This document shows, one piece after another, positions 1-8,708 of a DNA stretch of 64,000 nucleotides. Made by a program: the position numbers and the translations under genes. Source of the stretch: Vibrio sp. Isolate34 (GTDB lineage: Bacteria > Pseudomonadota > Gammaproteobacteria > Enterobacterales > Vibrionaceae); the NCBI RefSeq assembly GCF_022397915.1, contig NZ_JAKEUO010000010.1, forward strand, positions 1 to 64,000, given 5' to 3'. The notes under the pieces were generated by a model. It was given only the letters and a program-made list of their open reading frames with translations. It made no database searches and had not been told where the DNA came from. Each line of letters begins with the position of its first letter. The stretch's first letter is position 1.

Positions 1-194
1 TTCTCTTGAAGTCCTTCAAGACCATTGTCGAGATATGCTTTGACCCATTTATTGACGCTTACTCTGCTAACTTTAAGGTACTTAGCTATTTGAGTGCGAC
101 TTTTACCGTCAACAAAATGAGAAACGGATAAATAACGCATTCTAAGCCGAGCATTGGATGTGGAATTAATCAGACTCGGAAAATCATGCTTCAT
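1..194 (-). CDS. IS630-type transposase, N-terminal part (cut by window edge)
   Basis: The leftward reading frame begins at an ATG at 194 behind a good AAGGAG box and runs off the left edge after about 64 codons. The visible part is a helix-turn-helix segment reading roughly DGKSRTQIAKYLKVSRVSVNKWVKAYLDNG. This is the usual start of IS630-family transposases, which bind their terminal repeats through such a domain. The DDE catalytic domain would lie outside the window, so intactness cannot be judged. The element's right end should fall in the roughly 50 bases upstream of the ATG, but I could not define a terminal inverted repeat. A non-IS HTH regulator is possible but less likely. Confidence 0.75.
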   Translation of the reverse strand, partial: MKHDFPSLINSTSNARLRMRYLSVSHFVDGKSRTQIAKYLKVSRVSVNKWVKAYLDNGLEGLQE

Positions 195-348
195 AAGGAC
201 TCCTTTTAAGAGTCCATATTAGATCACAAAATTAACGGAATTGGTATTACCTCTTTTTGGCTAAAAGAAAATAGAGGAGCGTGAGAATTTTGAAGCAAGA
301 TAAGACGGGTATGGTGATTTAAGATAAGGCCAATGAATGGATGTAAAA

Positions 349-373
349 AAGGCTACTTTCATTAAGTAGCCTT
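349..373 (-). terminator. Rho-independent terminator after the antiporter gene
   Basis: A perfect 10-bp stem AAGGCTACTT / AAGTAGCCTT with a 5-base loop lies just past the stop of the leftward antiporter gene. It has a T-run on both strands, so it can work in both directions. Confidence 0.85.
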
Positions 374-391
374 CGTTTTTTAATTTAGATG

Positions 392-1672
392 TTAATCCAA
401 TTCTTTCTCTGCTTGTTTCGCTTTCTCTATCATCGGAGTAATCGTTGAGCCTTGAATCAGAATCGAGAACACAACAACGGCATAGGTCATTACTAGGATG
501 ATCTCTTTTACATCAATGAGTTTATCTTCAATCACCCAGATACCAGATGGGATTGAAAGTGCCATTGCCAGTGCTAAGCCACCGCGTAAGCCACCCCAAG
601 TTAGAATCTTGATTGACCATGGGTTGTACGTTCTAAACCGTTTGAATCCGATATAGGATAAGAAAACACTTAGGTAGCGTGCACTTAATACGAGAGGCAC
701 GGCGAACGCCATTAATATCCAGTCTTCTTGATGGAATTTGAACAGCAGCATCGACATACCGATTAATAAAAATAGTACGCCATTTAAAAACTCATCAATT
801 AATTCCCAGAAGTGGTCTAGGTGATCTTCACTCTCTTTAGAGAATCCTATAAAGCGCGTCCAGTTGCCAATCATAATGCCTGATACCACCATCGCTAATG
901 GACCTGACACATGTAGAACTTCAGCGAAGGCGTAACCAGCCGTCGGGATACCGATGGTTAGTAGTAATTCCATCGAGTGGTCATCGGTGTTGCTGATTAG
1001 ATAATGGAATATCAAACCTAAAGCAAATCCGTAGACGATACCGCCAATCGCTTCTTGGGCGAATAACATGGTTACGCTGCCTACCGTCGGTGTTTCTGTG
1101 CCGAATGCGATGGTAAATAGGGTAACGAAGATGACTAAACCAAAACCATCATTAAATAGAGATTCTCCCTCGATTTGAGTTGAAATTCGTCTAGGGGCGT
1201 CAAGTTTCTTTACTATTGCTAACACTGCTATTGGATCGGTTGGAGAGATTAAAGACCCAAAGAGTAAACAATAAATCAGATCAAATTGAATACCGATGAA
1301 TTGACAGAATCCATAGAGCACAAAGCCGATAAAGAATGTTGAAAACAGCGTAGCACCAAGTGCAAGTACTGTTATTTCCCACTTCTGGTCTTTTAGATTC
1401 GGTAATTTAATCCCCAAACCGCCAGCAAAAAGTAAGAAGCCTAGTATTCCTTTGAGTAGGAAGTCTTCAAAGTTGATACTTGCAACGGTTTCTGAGGCGA
1501 TGTCAGCCAGTTGGAACCAATTGTTTTGTCCTGCAATGATAATCAATAGAGACAACATCATTGAGCCAGCAGTGATGGCGATGGTTGTCTGCATTTTACC
1601 AATTTTGGTATTCACGAAAGCAATGAGCATTGCCGCTGCGGATAAGAAGCATAAGGTGTAATAGACCGACAT
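392..1672 (-). CDS. Na+/H+ antiporter, CPA1 (NhaP-like) family
   Basis: Predicted inner-membrane cation/proton antiporter that exchanges cytoplasmic Na+ or K+ for protons. The protein is almost entirely hydrophobic, with about a dozen membrane segments. It carries the CPA family motif SPTDPIAVLAI near residue 142, containing the ion-binding Asp, followed by an EGESLFNDG motif, both typical of NhaP/NHE-type exchangers. The frame is open to 1750, but the extra 26 residues are hydrophilic, have no good ribosome site, and precede a natural membrane start (MSVYYTLCFLSAAAM), so I start at 1672. It is a single-gene unit, divergent from metH, with its own terminator. The substrate ion cannot be read from the sequence. 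Confidence 0.85.
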   Translation of the reverse strand: MSVYYTLCFLSAAAMLIAFVNTKIGKMQTTIAITAGSMMLSLLIIIAGQNNWFQLADIASETVASINFEDFLLKGILGFLLFAGGLGIKLPNLKDQKWEITVLALGATLFSTFFIGFVLYGFCQFIGIQFDLIYCLLFGSLISPTDPIAVLAIVKKLDAPRRISTQIEGESLFNDGFGLVIFVTLFTIAFGTETPTVGSVTMLFAQEAIGGIVYGFALGLIFHYLISNTDDHSMELLLTIGIPTAGYAFAEVLHVSGPLAMVVSGIMIGNWTRFIGFSKESEDHLDHFWELIDEFLNGVLFLLIGMSMLLFKFHQEDWILMAFAVPLVLSARYLSVFLSYIGFKRFRTYNPWSIKILTWGGLRGGLALAMALSIPSGIWVIEDKLIDVKEIILVMTYAVVVFSILIQGSTITPMIEKAKQAEKELD

Positions 1673-1774
1673 TGGGATTCCAACATGTAACAAAGTATGA
1701 GTATGAATTTTCGTTGTCTCATGCTCAAATAGCAAACATTTTTTTGTCATGAGTCGGTAATCAATTTCCTTTTT

Positions 1775-1790
1775 AGACGTCTAGACTCCT
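1775..1790 (+). promoter_or_regulatory. Tandem MetJ operator (met boxes)
   Basis: AGACGTCTAGACTCCT is one perfect 8-bp met box (AGACGTCT) followed directly by a second at 6/8 (AGACTCCT). MetJ with S-adenosylmethionine binds two or more adjacent boxes. The site lies 51-66 bases before the metH start, as expected for repression of methionine synthesis. Binding is inferred from the motif. Confidence 0.8.
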
Positions 1791-1840
1791 TTTTAATGTG
1801 TGATAGGATGGAGGGATAATTAAAGGAATGAGGTTGTATC

Positions 1841-4800
1841 GTGGGAAGTAATGTAAGGCAAAAGATTGACGCTCTGTTGAAGCAACGAATTTTACTGATT
1901 GATGGTGGCATGGGCACCATGATTCAGGATTATAAATTGGAAGAGCAAGACTATCGTGGTGAACGCTTTGCTGATTGGCACAGTGACTTGAAGGGCAACA
2001 ATGACCTTCTAGTTCTTACGCAGCCTAAGCTTATCAAAGATATCCATTCACAATACTTGGAAGCTGGGGCAGACATCCTCGAAACCAACACCTTTAACGC
2101 TACAACCATCGCTATGGCCGACTATGATATGGAAAGCCTTAGTGAAGAAATTAACTTTGCTGCCGCTAAGCTTGCCCGTGAAGCGGCTGATGAGTGGACG
2201 GCAAAGACCCCAGAAAAGCCTCGCTTTGTTGCGGGTGTACTAGGTCCGACTAACCGTACTTGTTCTATCTCTCCAGATGTAAATGATCCGGGTTATCGTA
2301 ATGTGAGCTTTGATGAGTTGGTCGAAGCTTACTCTGAATCGACTCGTGCACTTATTAAAGGCGGATCAGACCTAATTCTTATTGAAACTATCTTCGACAC
2401 ACTAAATGCTAAAGCGTGTGCTTTTGCGGTGGAATCTGTTTTTGAAGAAGTGGGCATAACTTTACCTGTAATGATCTCCGGTACCATTACTGATGCATCT
2501 GGTCGTACACTTTCAGGTCAAACGACAGAAGCTTTCTACAACGCCCTTCGTCATGTTAAACCGATCTCATTTGGGTTGAACTGTGCATTAGGCCCTGACG
2601 AGCTGCGTGAGTATGTCGGTGAGATGTCTCGTATCTCTGAGAGCTATGTTTCTGCTCACCCTAATGCAGGTTTGCCTAACGCATTTGGTGAGTATGACCT
2701 TTCACCTGAAGATATGGCAGAGCACGTTAAGGAGTGGGCTGAAAGTGGCTTCTTGAACTTGATTGGTGGTTGTTGTGGTACCACGCCAGAGCATATTCGC
2801 CAAATGGCTGAAGCGGTTGAAGGTGTTACCCCTCGTCAATTGCCAGACCTACCTGTGTCGTGTCGTCTATCCGGTTTAGAACCTCTGACAATCGCGAAAG
2901 AATCTCTGTTTGTTAACGTGGGTGAACGTACTAACGTTACCGGTTCTGCGCGTTTCAAACGCTTGATCAAAGAAGAGCTTTACGACGAAGCCTTGAGTGT
3001 CGCTCGCGAGCAAGTCGAAAATGGTGCCCAGATTATCGATATCAACATGGATGAAGGGATGCTAGACGCTGAAGCGTGCATGGTTAAATTCCTTAATTTA
3101 TGTGCCTCTGAACCAGAGATTTCAAAAGTACCAGTAATGGTCGACTCTTCAAAATGGGAAGTTATCGAGGCTGGCCTGAAATGTATTCAGGGTAAAGGTA
3201 TCGTTAACTCTATCTCTCTGAAAGAAGGCAAAGAGAAATTTGTCGAGCAAGCTAAGTTGGTTCGTCGCTATGGTGCAGCTGTCATCGTGATGGCGTTTGA
3301 TGAAGTTGGTCAAGCTGATACTCGAGAGCGAAAAGTCGAGATCTGTACCAATGCCTACAATATTCTTGTTGATGAAGTTGGCTTCCCACCAGAAGACATT
3401 ATTTTTGACCCGAACATCTTCGCGGTTGCGACGGGTATTGATGAGCATAACAATTATGCGGTCGACTTTATTGAAGCTGTGGGAGATATAAAACGTGACC
3501 TCCCTCATGCGATGATCTCTGGTGGCGTGTCGAACGTGTCATTCTCATTCCGTGGCAACAATTACGTTCGTGAGGCAATCCACGCAGTATTCCTATATCA
3601 CTGTTTTAAGAATGGTATGGATATGGGTATCGTAAACGCTGGTCAGTTAGAAATTTACGATAACGTTCCAGAAGATCTGCGTAATGCTGTTGAAGATGTT
3701 GTATTGAACCGTCGTGATGATTCGACGGAACGTTTGCTTGATATGGCAACTGAGTACCTAGAGCGAGCGGTGGGTAAAGTCGAAGATAAATCGGCGCTAG
3801 AGTGGAGAACATGGCCGGTAGAAAAGCGCTTGGAGCATTCTCTGGTGAAAGGTATTACAGACTTTATTGTCGAGGATACTGAAGAAGCTCGCGTAAATGC
3901 TTCTCGTCCTATTGAAGTGATAGAAGGCCCTCTAATGGACGGCATGAACGTTGTAGGTGACCTATTTGGTGAAGGTAAGATGTTCTTACCACAGGTAGTT
4001 AAGTCTGCGCGTGTAATGAAGCAGGCTGTTGCCCATTTAGAACCGTTCATCAATGCATCCAAAGAAGTGGGCGCGACTAACGGTAAGATTCTGTTAGCGA
4101 CCGTTAAAGGCGACGTACACGATATCGGTAAGAATATCGTTGGCGTGGTTTTGCAGTGTAACAACTACGAAATTATCGACTTAGGTGTGATGGTTTCTTG
4201 TGAAAAGATTCTAAAGGTCGCTAAAGAAGAGAACGTCGACATTATCGGCTTATCTGGTTTGATCACGCCATCTCTTGATGAAATGGTACACGTTGCCAAA
4301 GAGATGGAGAGACAAGGCTTTAAGCTTCCTCTATTGATTGGTGGCGCAACCACCTCTAAAGCGCACACTGCGGTTAAGATTGAACAGAACTATTCTGAGC
4401 CAGTGGTTTATGTAAACAACGCCTCTCGTGCTGTGGGTGTGTGTACCTCACTACTTTCTGATGAATTGAAACCTGCTTTCGTCGAGAAGTTGGATATCGA
4501 TTATGATCGCGTTCGTGATCAACATAATCGTAAGAAGCCTCGCACTAAGCCTGTGACACTTGAAAAAGCTCGTGCTAATAAAGTGGCCATTGATTGGGAT
4601 GCTTACACACCACCGGCACCACTCAAACCGGGAGTACACATATTCAATGACTTCGATGTGGCTACGCTCCGTAACTACATTGACTGGACGCCATTCTTTA
4701 TGACGTGGTCATTAGTTGGTAAGTACCCAGCTATTCTTGACCATGAAGAAGTAGGTGAAGAGGCAAAACGTTTATTCAAAGACGCTAACGATCTGTTAGA

Positions 4801-5518
4801 CCGTGTGGAGAAAGAGAAACTACTTGAAGCTCGCGGTATGTGTGCGATGTTCCCTGCCAACAGTGTCGGTGATGACATTGAAGTGTATACCGATGAATCT
4901 CGTACTGAGGTATTGAAGGTTCTGCATAATCTTCGCCAACAGACGGAGAAACCAAAAGGCTTTAACTACTGCTTGTCTGATTACATTGCTCCAAAAGAAA
5001 GCGGTAAAGCGGACTGGATTGGCGGCTTTGCGGTGACGGGGGGGATTGGTGAGCGAGAGCTGGCTGATGAATACAAAGCGAATGGCGATGATTACAATGC
5101 CATCATGATTCAAGCGGTTGCTGATCGATTGGCTGAAGCGTTCGCGGAGTACCTGCATAAAGAAGTGAGAAAGGATATTTGGGGTTACTCGCCAGATGAA
5201 AACTTATCGAATGATGATTTGATTCGTGAGAAATACCAAGGTATTCGTCCTGCTCCAGGTTACCCTGCTTGCCCTGAGCATACTGAGAAAGGTACGTTGT
5301 GGGAGTTAATGGATGTTGAGAAAGCGATTGATATGTCCTTAACGTCGAGCTATGCGATGTGGCCTGGTGCTTCTGTGTCTGGTATGTACTTTTCACATCC
5401 TGATGCTCGATACTTTGCTATTGCACAGATTCAACAGGATCAAGTGGATAGTTATGCCGATCGTAAAGGTTGGGATATGTTAGAAGCTGAGAAGTGGTTA
5501 GGTCCAAACATTAACTAG
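1841..5518 (+). CDS. metH: Cobalamin-dependent methionine synthase
   Basis: Transfers the methyl group of 5-methyltetrahydrofolate to homocysteine through a cob(I)alamin cofactor, the last step of methionine synthesis. The 1225-residue length is standard. The homocysteine domain (about 1-330) has the zinc cysteines in GLNCALG and [11 protein letters not shown]. The pterin domain spans about 355-620 (starting [12 protein letters not shown]). The B12 cap and Rossmann domain carry DVHDIGKN with the axial ligand His760. The AdoMet reactivation domain fills the C-terminus, with [12 protein letters not shown] near 1136. The start is GTG at 1841 behind GAGG. Tandem met boxes upstream suggest MetJ control. 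It is a single gene with its own terminator. The isozyme MetE is not in the window. Confidence 0.98.
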   Translation: MGSNVRQKIDALLKQRILLIDGGMGTMIQDYKLEEQDYRGERFADWHSDLKGNNDLLVLTQPKLIKDIHSQYLEAGADILETNTFNATTIAMADYDMESLSEEINFAAAKLAREAADEWTAKTPEKPRFVAGVLGPTNRTCSISPDVNDPGYRNVSFDELVEAYSESTRALIKGGSDLILIETIFDTLNAKACAFAVESVFEEVGITLPVMISGTITDASGRTLSGQTTEAFYNALRHVKPISFGLNCALGPDELREYVGEMSRISESYVSAHPNAGLPNAFGEYDLSPEDMAEHVKEWAESGFLNLIGGCCGTTPEHIRQMAEAVEGVTPRQLPDLPVSCRLSGLEPLTIAKESLFVNVGERTNVTGSARFKRLIKEELYDEALSVAREQVENGAQIIDINMDEGMLDAEACMVKFLNLCASEPEISKVPVMVDSSKWEVIEAGLKCIQGKGIVNSISLKEGKEKFVEQAKLVRRYGAAVIVMAFDEVGQADTRERKVEICTNAYNILVDEVGFPPEDIIFDPNIFAVATGIDEHNNYAVDFIEAVGDIKRDLPHAMISGGVSNVSFSFRGNNYVREAIHAVFLYHCFKNGMDMGIVNAGQLEIYDNVPEDLRNAVEDVVLNRRDDSTERLLDMATEYLERAVGKVEDKSALEWRTWPVEKRLEHSLVKGITDFIVEDTEEARVNASRPIEVIEGPLMDGMNVVGDLFGEGKMFLPQVVKSARVMKQAVAHLEPFINASKEVGATNGKILLATVKGDVHDIGKNIVGVVLQCNNYEIIDLGVMVSCEKILKVAKEENVDIIGLSGLITPSLDEMVHVAKEMERQGFKLPLLIGGATTSKAHTAVKIEQNYSEPVVYVNNASRAVGVCTSLLSDELKPAFVEKLDIDYDRVRDQHNRKKPRTKPVTLEKARANKVAIDWDAYTPPAPLKPGVHIFNDFDVATLRNYIDWTPFFMTWSLVGKYPAILDHEEVGEEAKRLFKDANDLLDRVEKEKLLEARGMCAMFPANSVGDDIEVYTDESRTEVLKVLHNLRQQTEKPKGFNYCLSDYIAPKESGKADWIGGFAVTGGIGERELADEYKANGDDYNAIMIQAVADRLAEAFAEYLHKEVRKDIWGYSPDENLSNDDLIREKYQGIRPAPGYPACPEHTEKGTLWELMDVEKAIDMSLTSSYAMWPGASVSGMYFSHPDARYFAIAQIQQDQVDSYADRKGWDMLEAEKWLGPNIN

Positions 5519-5561
5519 CTTTTAAGCTATGACGAGCTTGGATTCGTAAAGTAAAAAAGAG

Positions 5562-5587
5562 AAAGGGTTGCTTGGTTGCAACCCTTT
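5562..5587. terminator. Bidirectional terminator between metH and lysC
   Basis: Stem AAAGGGTTGC / GCAACCCTTT with a 6-base loop. It is followed by a T-run on the + strand and by TCTCTTTTTT on the - strand, and sits between two converging genes. Confidence 0.85.
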
Positions 5588-5634
5588 TTGTATTCGTGAT
5601 TTAGTTATTTATCTGTCGATGATAAACGGGCTTT

Positions 5635-7002
5635 CTACTCAAATAATTCTTGGTGAAGTTTCTGAATCGCTAATTTAGAAACAGACTCATTCAGCAGGAA
5701 GCACAGGTTATGAGGGCTTGCACCGTAGCAAATCATACGTAGGTTGAAATCTTCTAGAGTACTGAATACTTGCTTTGCATAGCCTTTGCTTTCACTCATG
5801 TTGTTACCAATAAGAGCAACAAGGCACAGGTCATGCTCAATATCGACAGAACACAGTTCTTCAAGCTCAATACGCGCTGCTTCTGGTAATTCAGGAGCAC
5901 CACCTGATGTGTCAGTTTGATCTAAAGTCAGTGAAACACTGATCTCTGATGTGGTGATAAGATCGACAGAGATCTTATGTTTAGCAAGGATCTCGAACAC
6001 TTTTGCAAGGAAACCGTAAGCATGGAACATGTTAGCACTGCGCAGCGTAACCATGGTTTGGTTGCAGCGCAGGGCAAGTGCTCTAAACAGAGGAGAGCTT
6101 TCTACTTGCTGGCGAATCCATGTACCACCTAATTCTGGCGCTTTTGAAGAACCTACAAAGACAGGAATTTGGTGGCGCAGTGCAGGAACGAGAGTCGAAG
6201 GGTGTAAGATCTTCGCGCCGAAGTTTGCCATTTCCGATGCTTCACTGAAGCTGATTTCTGGGATAGGAGAAGCTTTAGGTGCAATACGTGGATCGGTACT
6301 ATAGATACCCGGAACATCAGTCCAGATCTCTAAGCCAATTGCTAGTACAGATTCTGCAATAAGCGCTGCTGAGTAATCGCTGCCACCGCGGCCTAGGGTC
6401 GTGGTGTTACCTTCGCTATCAGCACCGATAAAGCCTTGGGTCACGACAACTTGTTGCTGGCACAGTGGAATCAATTTCTCTTTTGCCAAAGCGGCAATTT
6501 CTTCTAGCTGTGGTTCTGCTTTTCCGAAATCATCATTGGTGCGCATCACTTCTCTGATATCGAAACGAACCGCAGGTGTTCCGCGCTCGCGAATGATTTG
6601 AGCTAGGATGTGTGTCGACATCAGCTCACCACAGGCCACTAGGTGATCAGTCAGCTTAGTACTTGCTTGAAATGATGCGGCTTCAGCAGCGCTAGCAATA
6701 TCATCAAGAATACTGTGAACTTCTTTTTTGATGCTGATTGGATCAGCAAGTTGGTCAAGAATAGCATTGTGGATGTCGGCTAATTGCGTCATCAATTCTT
6801 GGCGGCGAGCTTTGTCTTGAACTCCGTTTGCGAGTTCCACTAGCAAGTTGGTCACACCAGAACACGCGCTACTTACGACAAGTTTCGTATTTGAGTTGTT
6901 TTCAATAATGGCAGCACAACGGCTCATTGCTTCAAAGTTGGCAACACTTGTTCCACCAAACTTAGCGACATTAAAAGAACCAGCTACATTAGATGCACTC
7001 AC
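5635..7002 (-). CDS. lysC: Aspartokinase, lysine-sensitive type (AKIII)
   Basis: Phosphorylates aspartate, the first step of the aspartate pathway to lysine, threonine and methionine. The kinase domain opens with VAKFGGTSVANFEAM, and later shows TLGRGGSDYSAAL (substrate/ATP site) and the EIWTDVPGIYSTDPR signature. The C-terminal third holds two ACT domains, the usual lysine-binding regulatory part. At 455 residues with no homoserine dehydrogenase fusion, it is a monofunctional enzyme. The start is GTG at 7002 with GGAG seven bases upstream. A lysine riboswitch in the leader identifies it as the lysine-regulated isozyme. Confidence 0.96.
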   Translation of the reverse strand: MSASNVAGSFNVAKFGGTSVANFEAMSRCAAIIENNSNTKLVVSSACSGVTNLLVELANGVQDKARRQELMTQLADIHNAILDQLADPISIKKEVHSILDDIASAAEAASFQASTKLTDHLVACGELMSTHILAQIIRERGTPAVRFDIREVMRTNDDFGKAEPQLEEIAALAKEKLIPLCQQQVVVTQGFIGADSEGNTTTLGRGGSDYSAALIAESVLAIGLEIWTDVPGIYSTDPRIAPKASPIPEISFSEASEMANFGAKILHPSTLVPALRHQIPVFVGSSKAPELGGTWIRQQVESSPLFRALALRCNQTMVTLRSANMFHAYGFLAKVFEILAKHKISVDLITTSEISVSLTLDQTDTSGGAPELPEAARIELEELCSVDIEHDLCLVALIGNNMSESKGYAKQVFSTLEDFNLRMICYGASPHNLCFLLNESVSKLAIQKLHQELFE

Positions 7003-7091
7003 GATATATCTCCCACGACTTCCTAAAATAAAATTACGGTTGGGTAATCCAACGTCCGATGTTTTTCGAAGAGAGTTTTAGAGCAAAAAGA

Positions 7092-7116
7092 GAGGAATTA
7101 TTAGAATAGTAACCTC
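7092..7116 (-). terminator. Candidate expression-platform terminator of the lysine riboswitch
   Basis: On the lysC strand, GAGG and CCTC flank an AT-rich imperfect stem (TTAcTA / TAaTAA), followed by TCTTTTT. The hairpin begins within the closing strand of riboswitch helix P1, so formation of the two could be coupled. The stem is weak and the assignment is inferred from position. Confidence 0.5.
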
Positions 7117-7283
7117 AGAAGCTCTTCACCATATAGAAATGGCGACAGTTGAAGGGATTCAGCCCGCTCAACCGATAATAAAGGTCCTGCATCCTTTTAT
7201 TATCTCGGCACTGCTCCCCATAAATGTTTTGTATTGGAAATGCGGTTCCACAAAACATCTGCCTGGGCAGTGCTCCTCTTCTG
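7116..7283 (-). promoter_or_regulatory. Lysine riboswitch (L box) in the lysC leader
   Basis: Reading leftward, the leader contains the conserved blocks of the lysine riboswitch in order: CAGAAGAGGAGC, then TGCCCAGGCAGA, GGGGAGCAGTGCCGAG, GCGGGCTGAATCCC and CAACTGTCGCC. Helix P1 closes between CAGAAG (7278-7283) and CTTCTG (7116-7121). The same arrangement is known in the E. coli lysC leader. It lies between a sigma-70-type promoter and the lysC start. Lysine binding should turn lysC off through the downstream hairpin and/or translation. Confidence 0.92.
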
Positions 7284-7298
7284 CTAGATAGCCGTTTC

Positions 7299-7327
7299 AT
7301 TGAACGTGTTTGCGGTAACAATGTCAA
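7299..7327 (-). promoter_or_regulatory. lysC promoter
   Basis: TTGACA (7322-7327), a 17-base spacer, then TTCAAT (7299-7304) on the minus strand. Transcription would start near 7292, a few bases before the riboswitch begins. Confidence 0.7.
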
Positions 7328-7464
7328 TCCGTAACTTGAGATAATTGAAAAATAATTTTAACAATTATGTGACAGTGGTTTGACCTCAATACTTATGGCT
7401 AATTGCTGAGGTAATCAATTTGCTTTAGGGTGGATTGTTCACAACATTAACGTAAGGGATGTAC

Positions 7465-8604
7465 ATGTCTAATTTAACACTCACTACTGCTATCGATAGC
7501 TTTTATCCACCACACCGAACGTTAATGGGACCAGGTCCTTCTGATATCTCACCTCAAGTACTGCAGGCTCTAAGCCGTCCGACGATAGGTCACCTAGATC
7601 CGTTGTTTATTGCGATGATGGATGAGCTTAAACAGCTTCTTAAATATGCTTTCCAAACGGAAAATGAATTTACGATTGCCGTTTCTGCACCGGGTAGTGC
7701 GGGTATGGAAACTTGCTTTGTTAACTTGATTGAGCCAGGTGAAAAGGTCATTGTTTGCCGTAACGGTGTTTTCGGTGAGCGTATGCGCGAGAATGTTGTT
7801 CGCTGCGGTGGTGAAGCCATCCTTGTTGATGACGAGTGGGGCAAGCCTGTTTCTGTCGACAAAGTAGAAAAAGCATTGGCAGAAAACCCCGATGCTGTTG
7901 CTGTCGCATTTGTGCATGCAGAGACATCAACTGGAGCGTTATCGGATGCTCAAGCTATCTCAGCTATTGCTCGTCAGTTTAATGCTCTGACGATTGTTGA
8001 TGCAGTAACCTCGTTAGGTGGTGTTCCGTTGTTGGTTGATGAATGGCAGCTTGATGCGGTTTATTCTGGCAGTCAAAAGTGTCTATCTTGTGTTCCTGGA
8101 CTATCTCCGGTGACTTTCTCTCAGCGTGCGGTTGAGAAAATGAAGGCGCGTCAATCACCAGTACAAAGCTGGTTCCTAGACCAGAGCTTGGTATTAGGTT
8201 ATTGGAGTGGTGAAGGTAAGCGTAGCTATCATCATACTGCACCTGTAAACAGTCTTTATGCATTGCATGAGTCTCTTGTGCTACTAAAAAATGAAGGCCT
8301 AGATAATGCCTGGTCTCGCCATCACGCAATGCATCAAGAGTTGAAAGAGGGCGTCGAAGCTTTAGGGCTGAAGTTTGTGGTTGATGAGGAGAGCCGCTTA
8401 CCGCAACTTAATGCGCTTTATTTCCCTGAAGGGATTGATGAAGCAAAAATCAGAACCCAGCTTTTAGAAGAGTATAACCTTGAGATTGGTGCCGGACTTG
8501 GTTCTCTAGCGGGCAAAGCGTGGCGTATCGGTCTAATGGGCTATGGTGCGCGAAAAGAGAATGTCGCGTTGTGTCTAAAAGCGCTAAAAGATGTTTTGAA
8601 ATAG
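7465..8604 (+). CDS. Class V PLP aminotransferase (serine/alanine-glyoxylate type)
   Basis: Pyridoxal-phosphate enzyme of the alanine-glyoxylate / serine-glyoxylate (or serine-pyruvate) aminotransferase group. The N-terminus has LMGPGPSDISPQVLQAL and GHLDP, the hallmark of that group. SAPGSAGMET lies at the cofactor phosphate site, VDAVTSLGG contains the Asp contacting the PLP ring, and SGSQKCLS contains the Schiff-base Lys (about residue 205). The C-terminus reads IGLMGYGAR, as in the family. An ATG at 7459 overlaps the ribosome site; AAGGGA sits six bases before the second ATG (7465), which I prefer. The exact amino donor and acceptor cannot be told from sequence. It forms a single-gene unit between the lysC leader and a strong terminator. 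Confidence 0.9.
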   Translation: MSNLTLTTAIDSFYPPHRTLMGPGPSDISPQVLQALSRPTIGHLDPLFIAMMDELKQLLKYAFQTENEFTIAVSAPGSAGMETCFVNLIEPGEKVIVCRNGVFGERMRENVVRCGGEAILVDDEWGKPVSVDKVEKALAENPDAVAVAFVHAETSTGALSDAQAISAIARQFNALTIVDAVTSLGGVPLLVDEWQLDAVYSGSQKCLSCVPGLSPVTFSQRAVEKMKARQSPVQSWFLDQSLVLGYWSGEGKRSYHHTAPVNSLYALHESLVLLKNEGLDNAWSRHHAMHQELKEGVEALGLKFVVDEESRLPQLNALYFPEGIDEAKIRTQLLEEYNLEIGAGLGSLAGKAWRIGLMGYGARKENVALCLKALKDVLK

Positions 8605-8630
8605 CTGCAATAAGCTGAAATTAAAAAGAA

Positions 8631-8654
8631 AAGCGCACGAGAGTTCGTGCGCTT
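8631..8654. terminator. Bidirectional terminator
   Basis: Perfect 10-bp GC-rich stem AAGCGCACGA / TCGTGCGCTT with loop GAGT and T-runs on both sides. It serves the aminotransferase gene and the leftward pglL-like gene. Confidence 0.92.
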
Positions 8655-8708
8655 TTTTGTGTTTGTTCTAAAGATAAGACGCGGAAGTCATATCTCGTTA
8701 GTTGCTAA

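Noticed and set aside
3149..3508. 119-residue antisense frame inside metH, and similar antisense frames in other long genes
   Set aside because: These are shadow frames of conserved coding sequence; they lack ribosome sites and family features.
7115..7327. Leftward 70-residue reading frame over the lysC leader
   Set aside because: It coincides with the lysine riboswitch; conserved RNA blocks explain the sequence and no ribosome site is present.
7368..7386. TGTGACAGTGGTTTGA as a CRP site upstream of the aminotransferase
   Set aside because: Only one half-site matches.
7383..7412. Inverted repeat ACCTCA-N18-TGAGGT before the aminotransferase gene as an operator
   Set aside because: Only six bases per arm with a long spacer; expected by chance.
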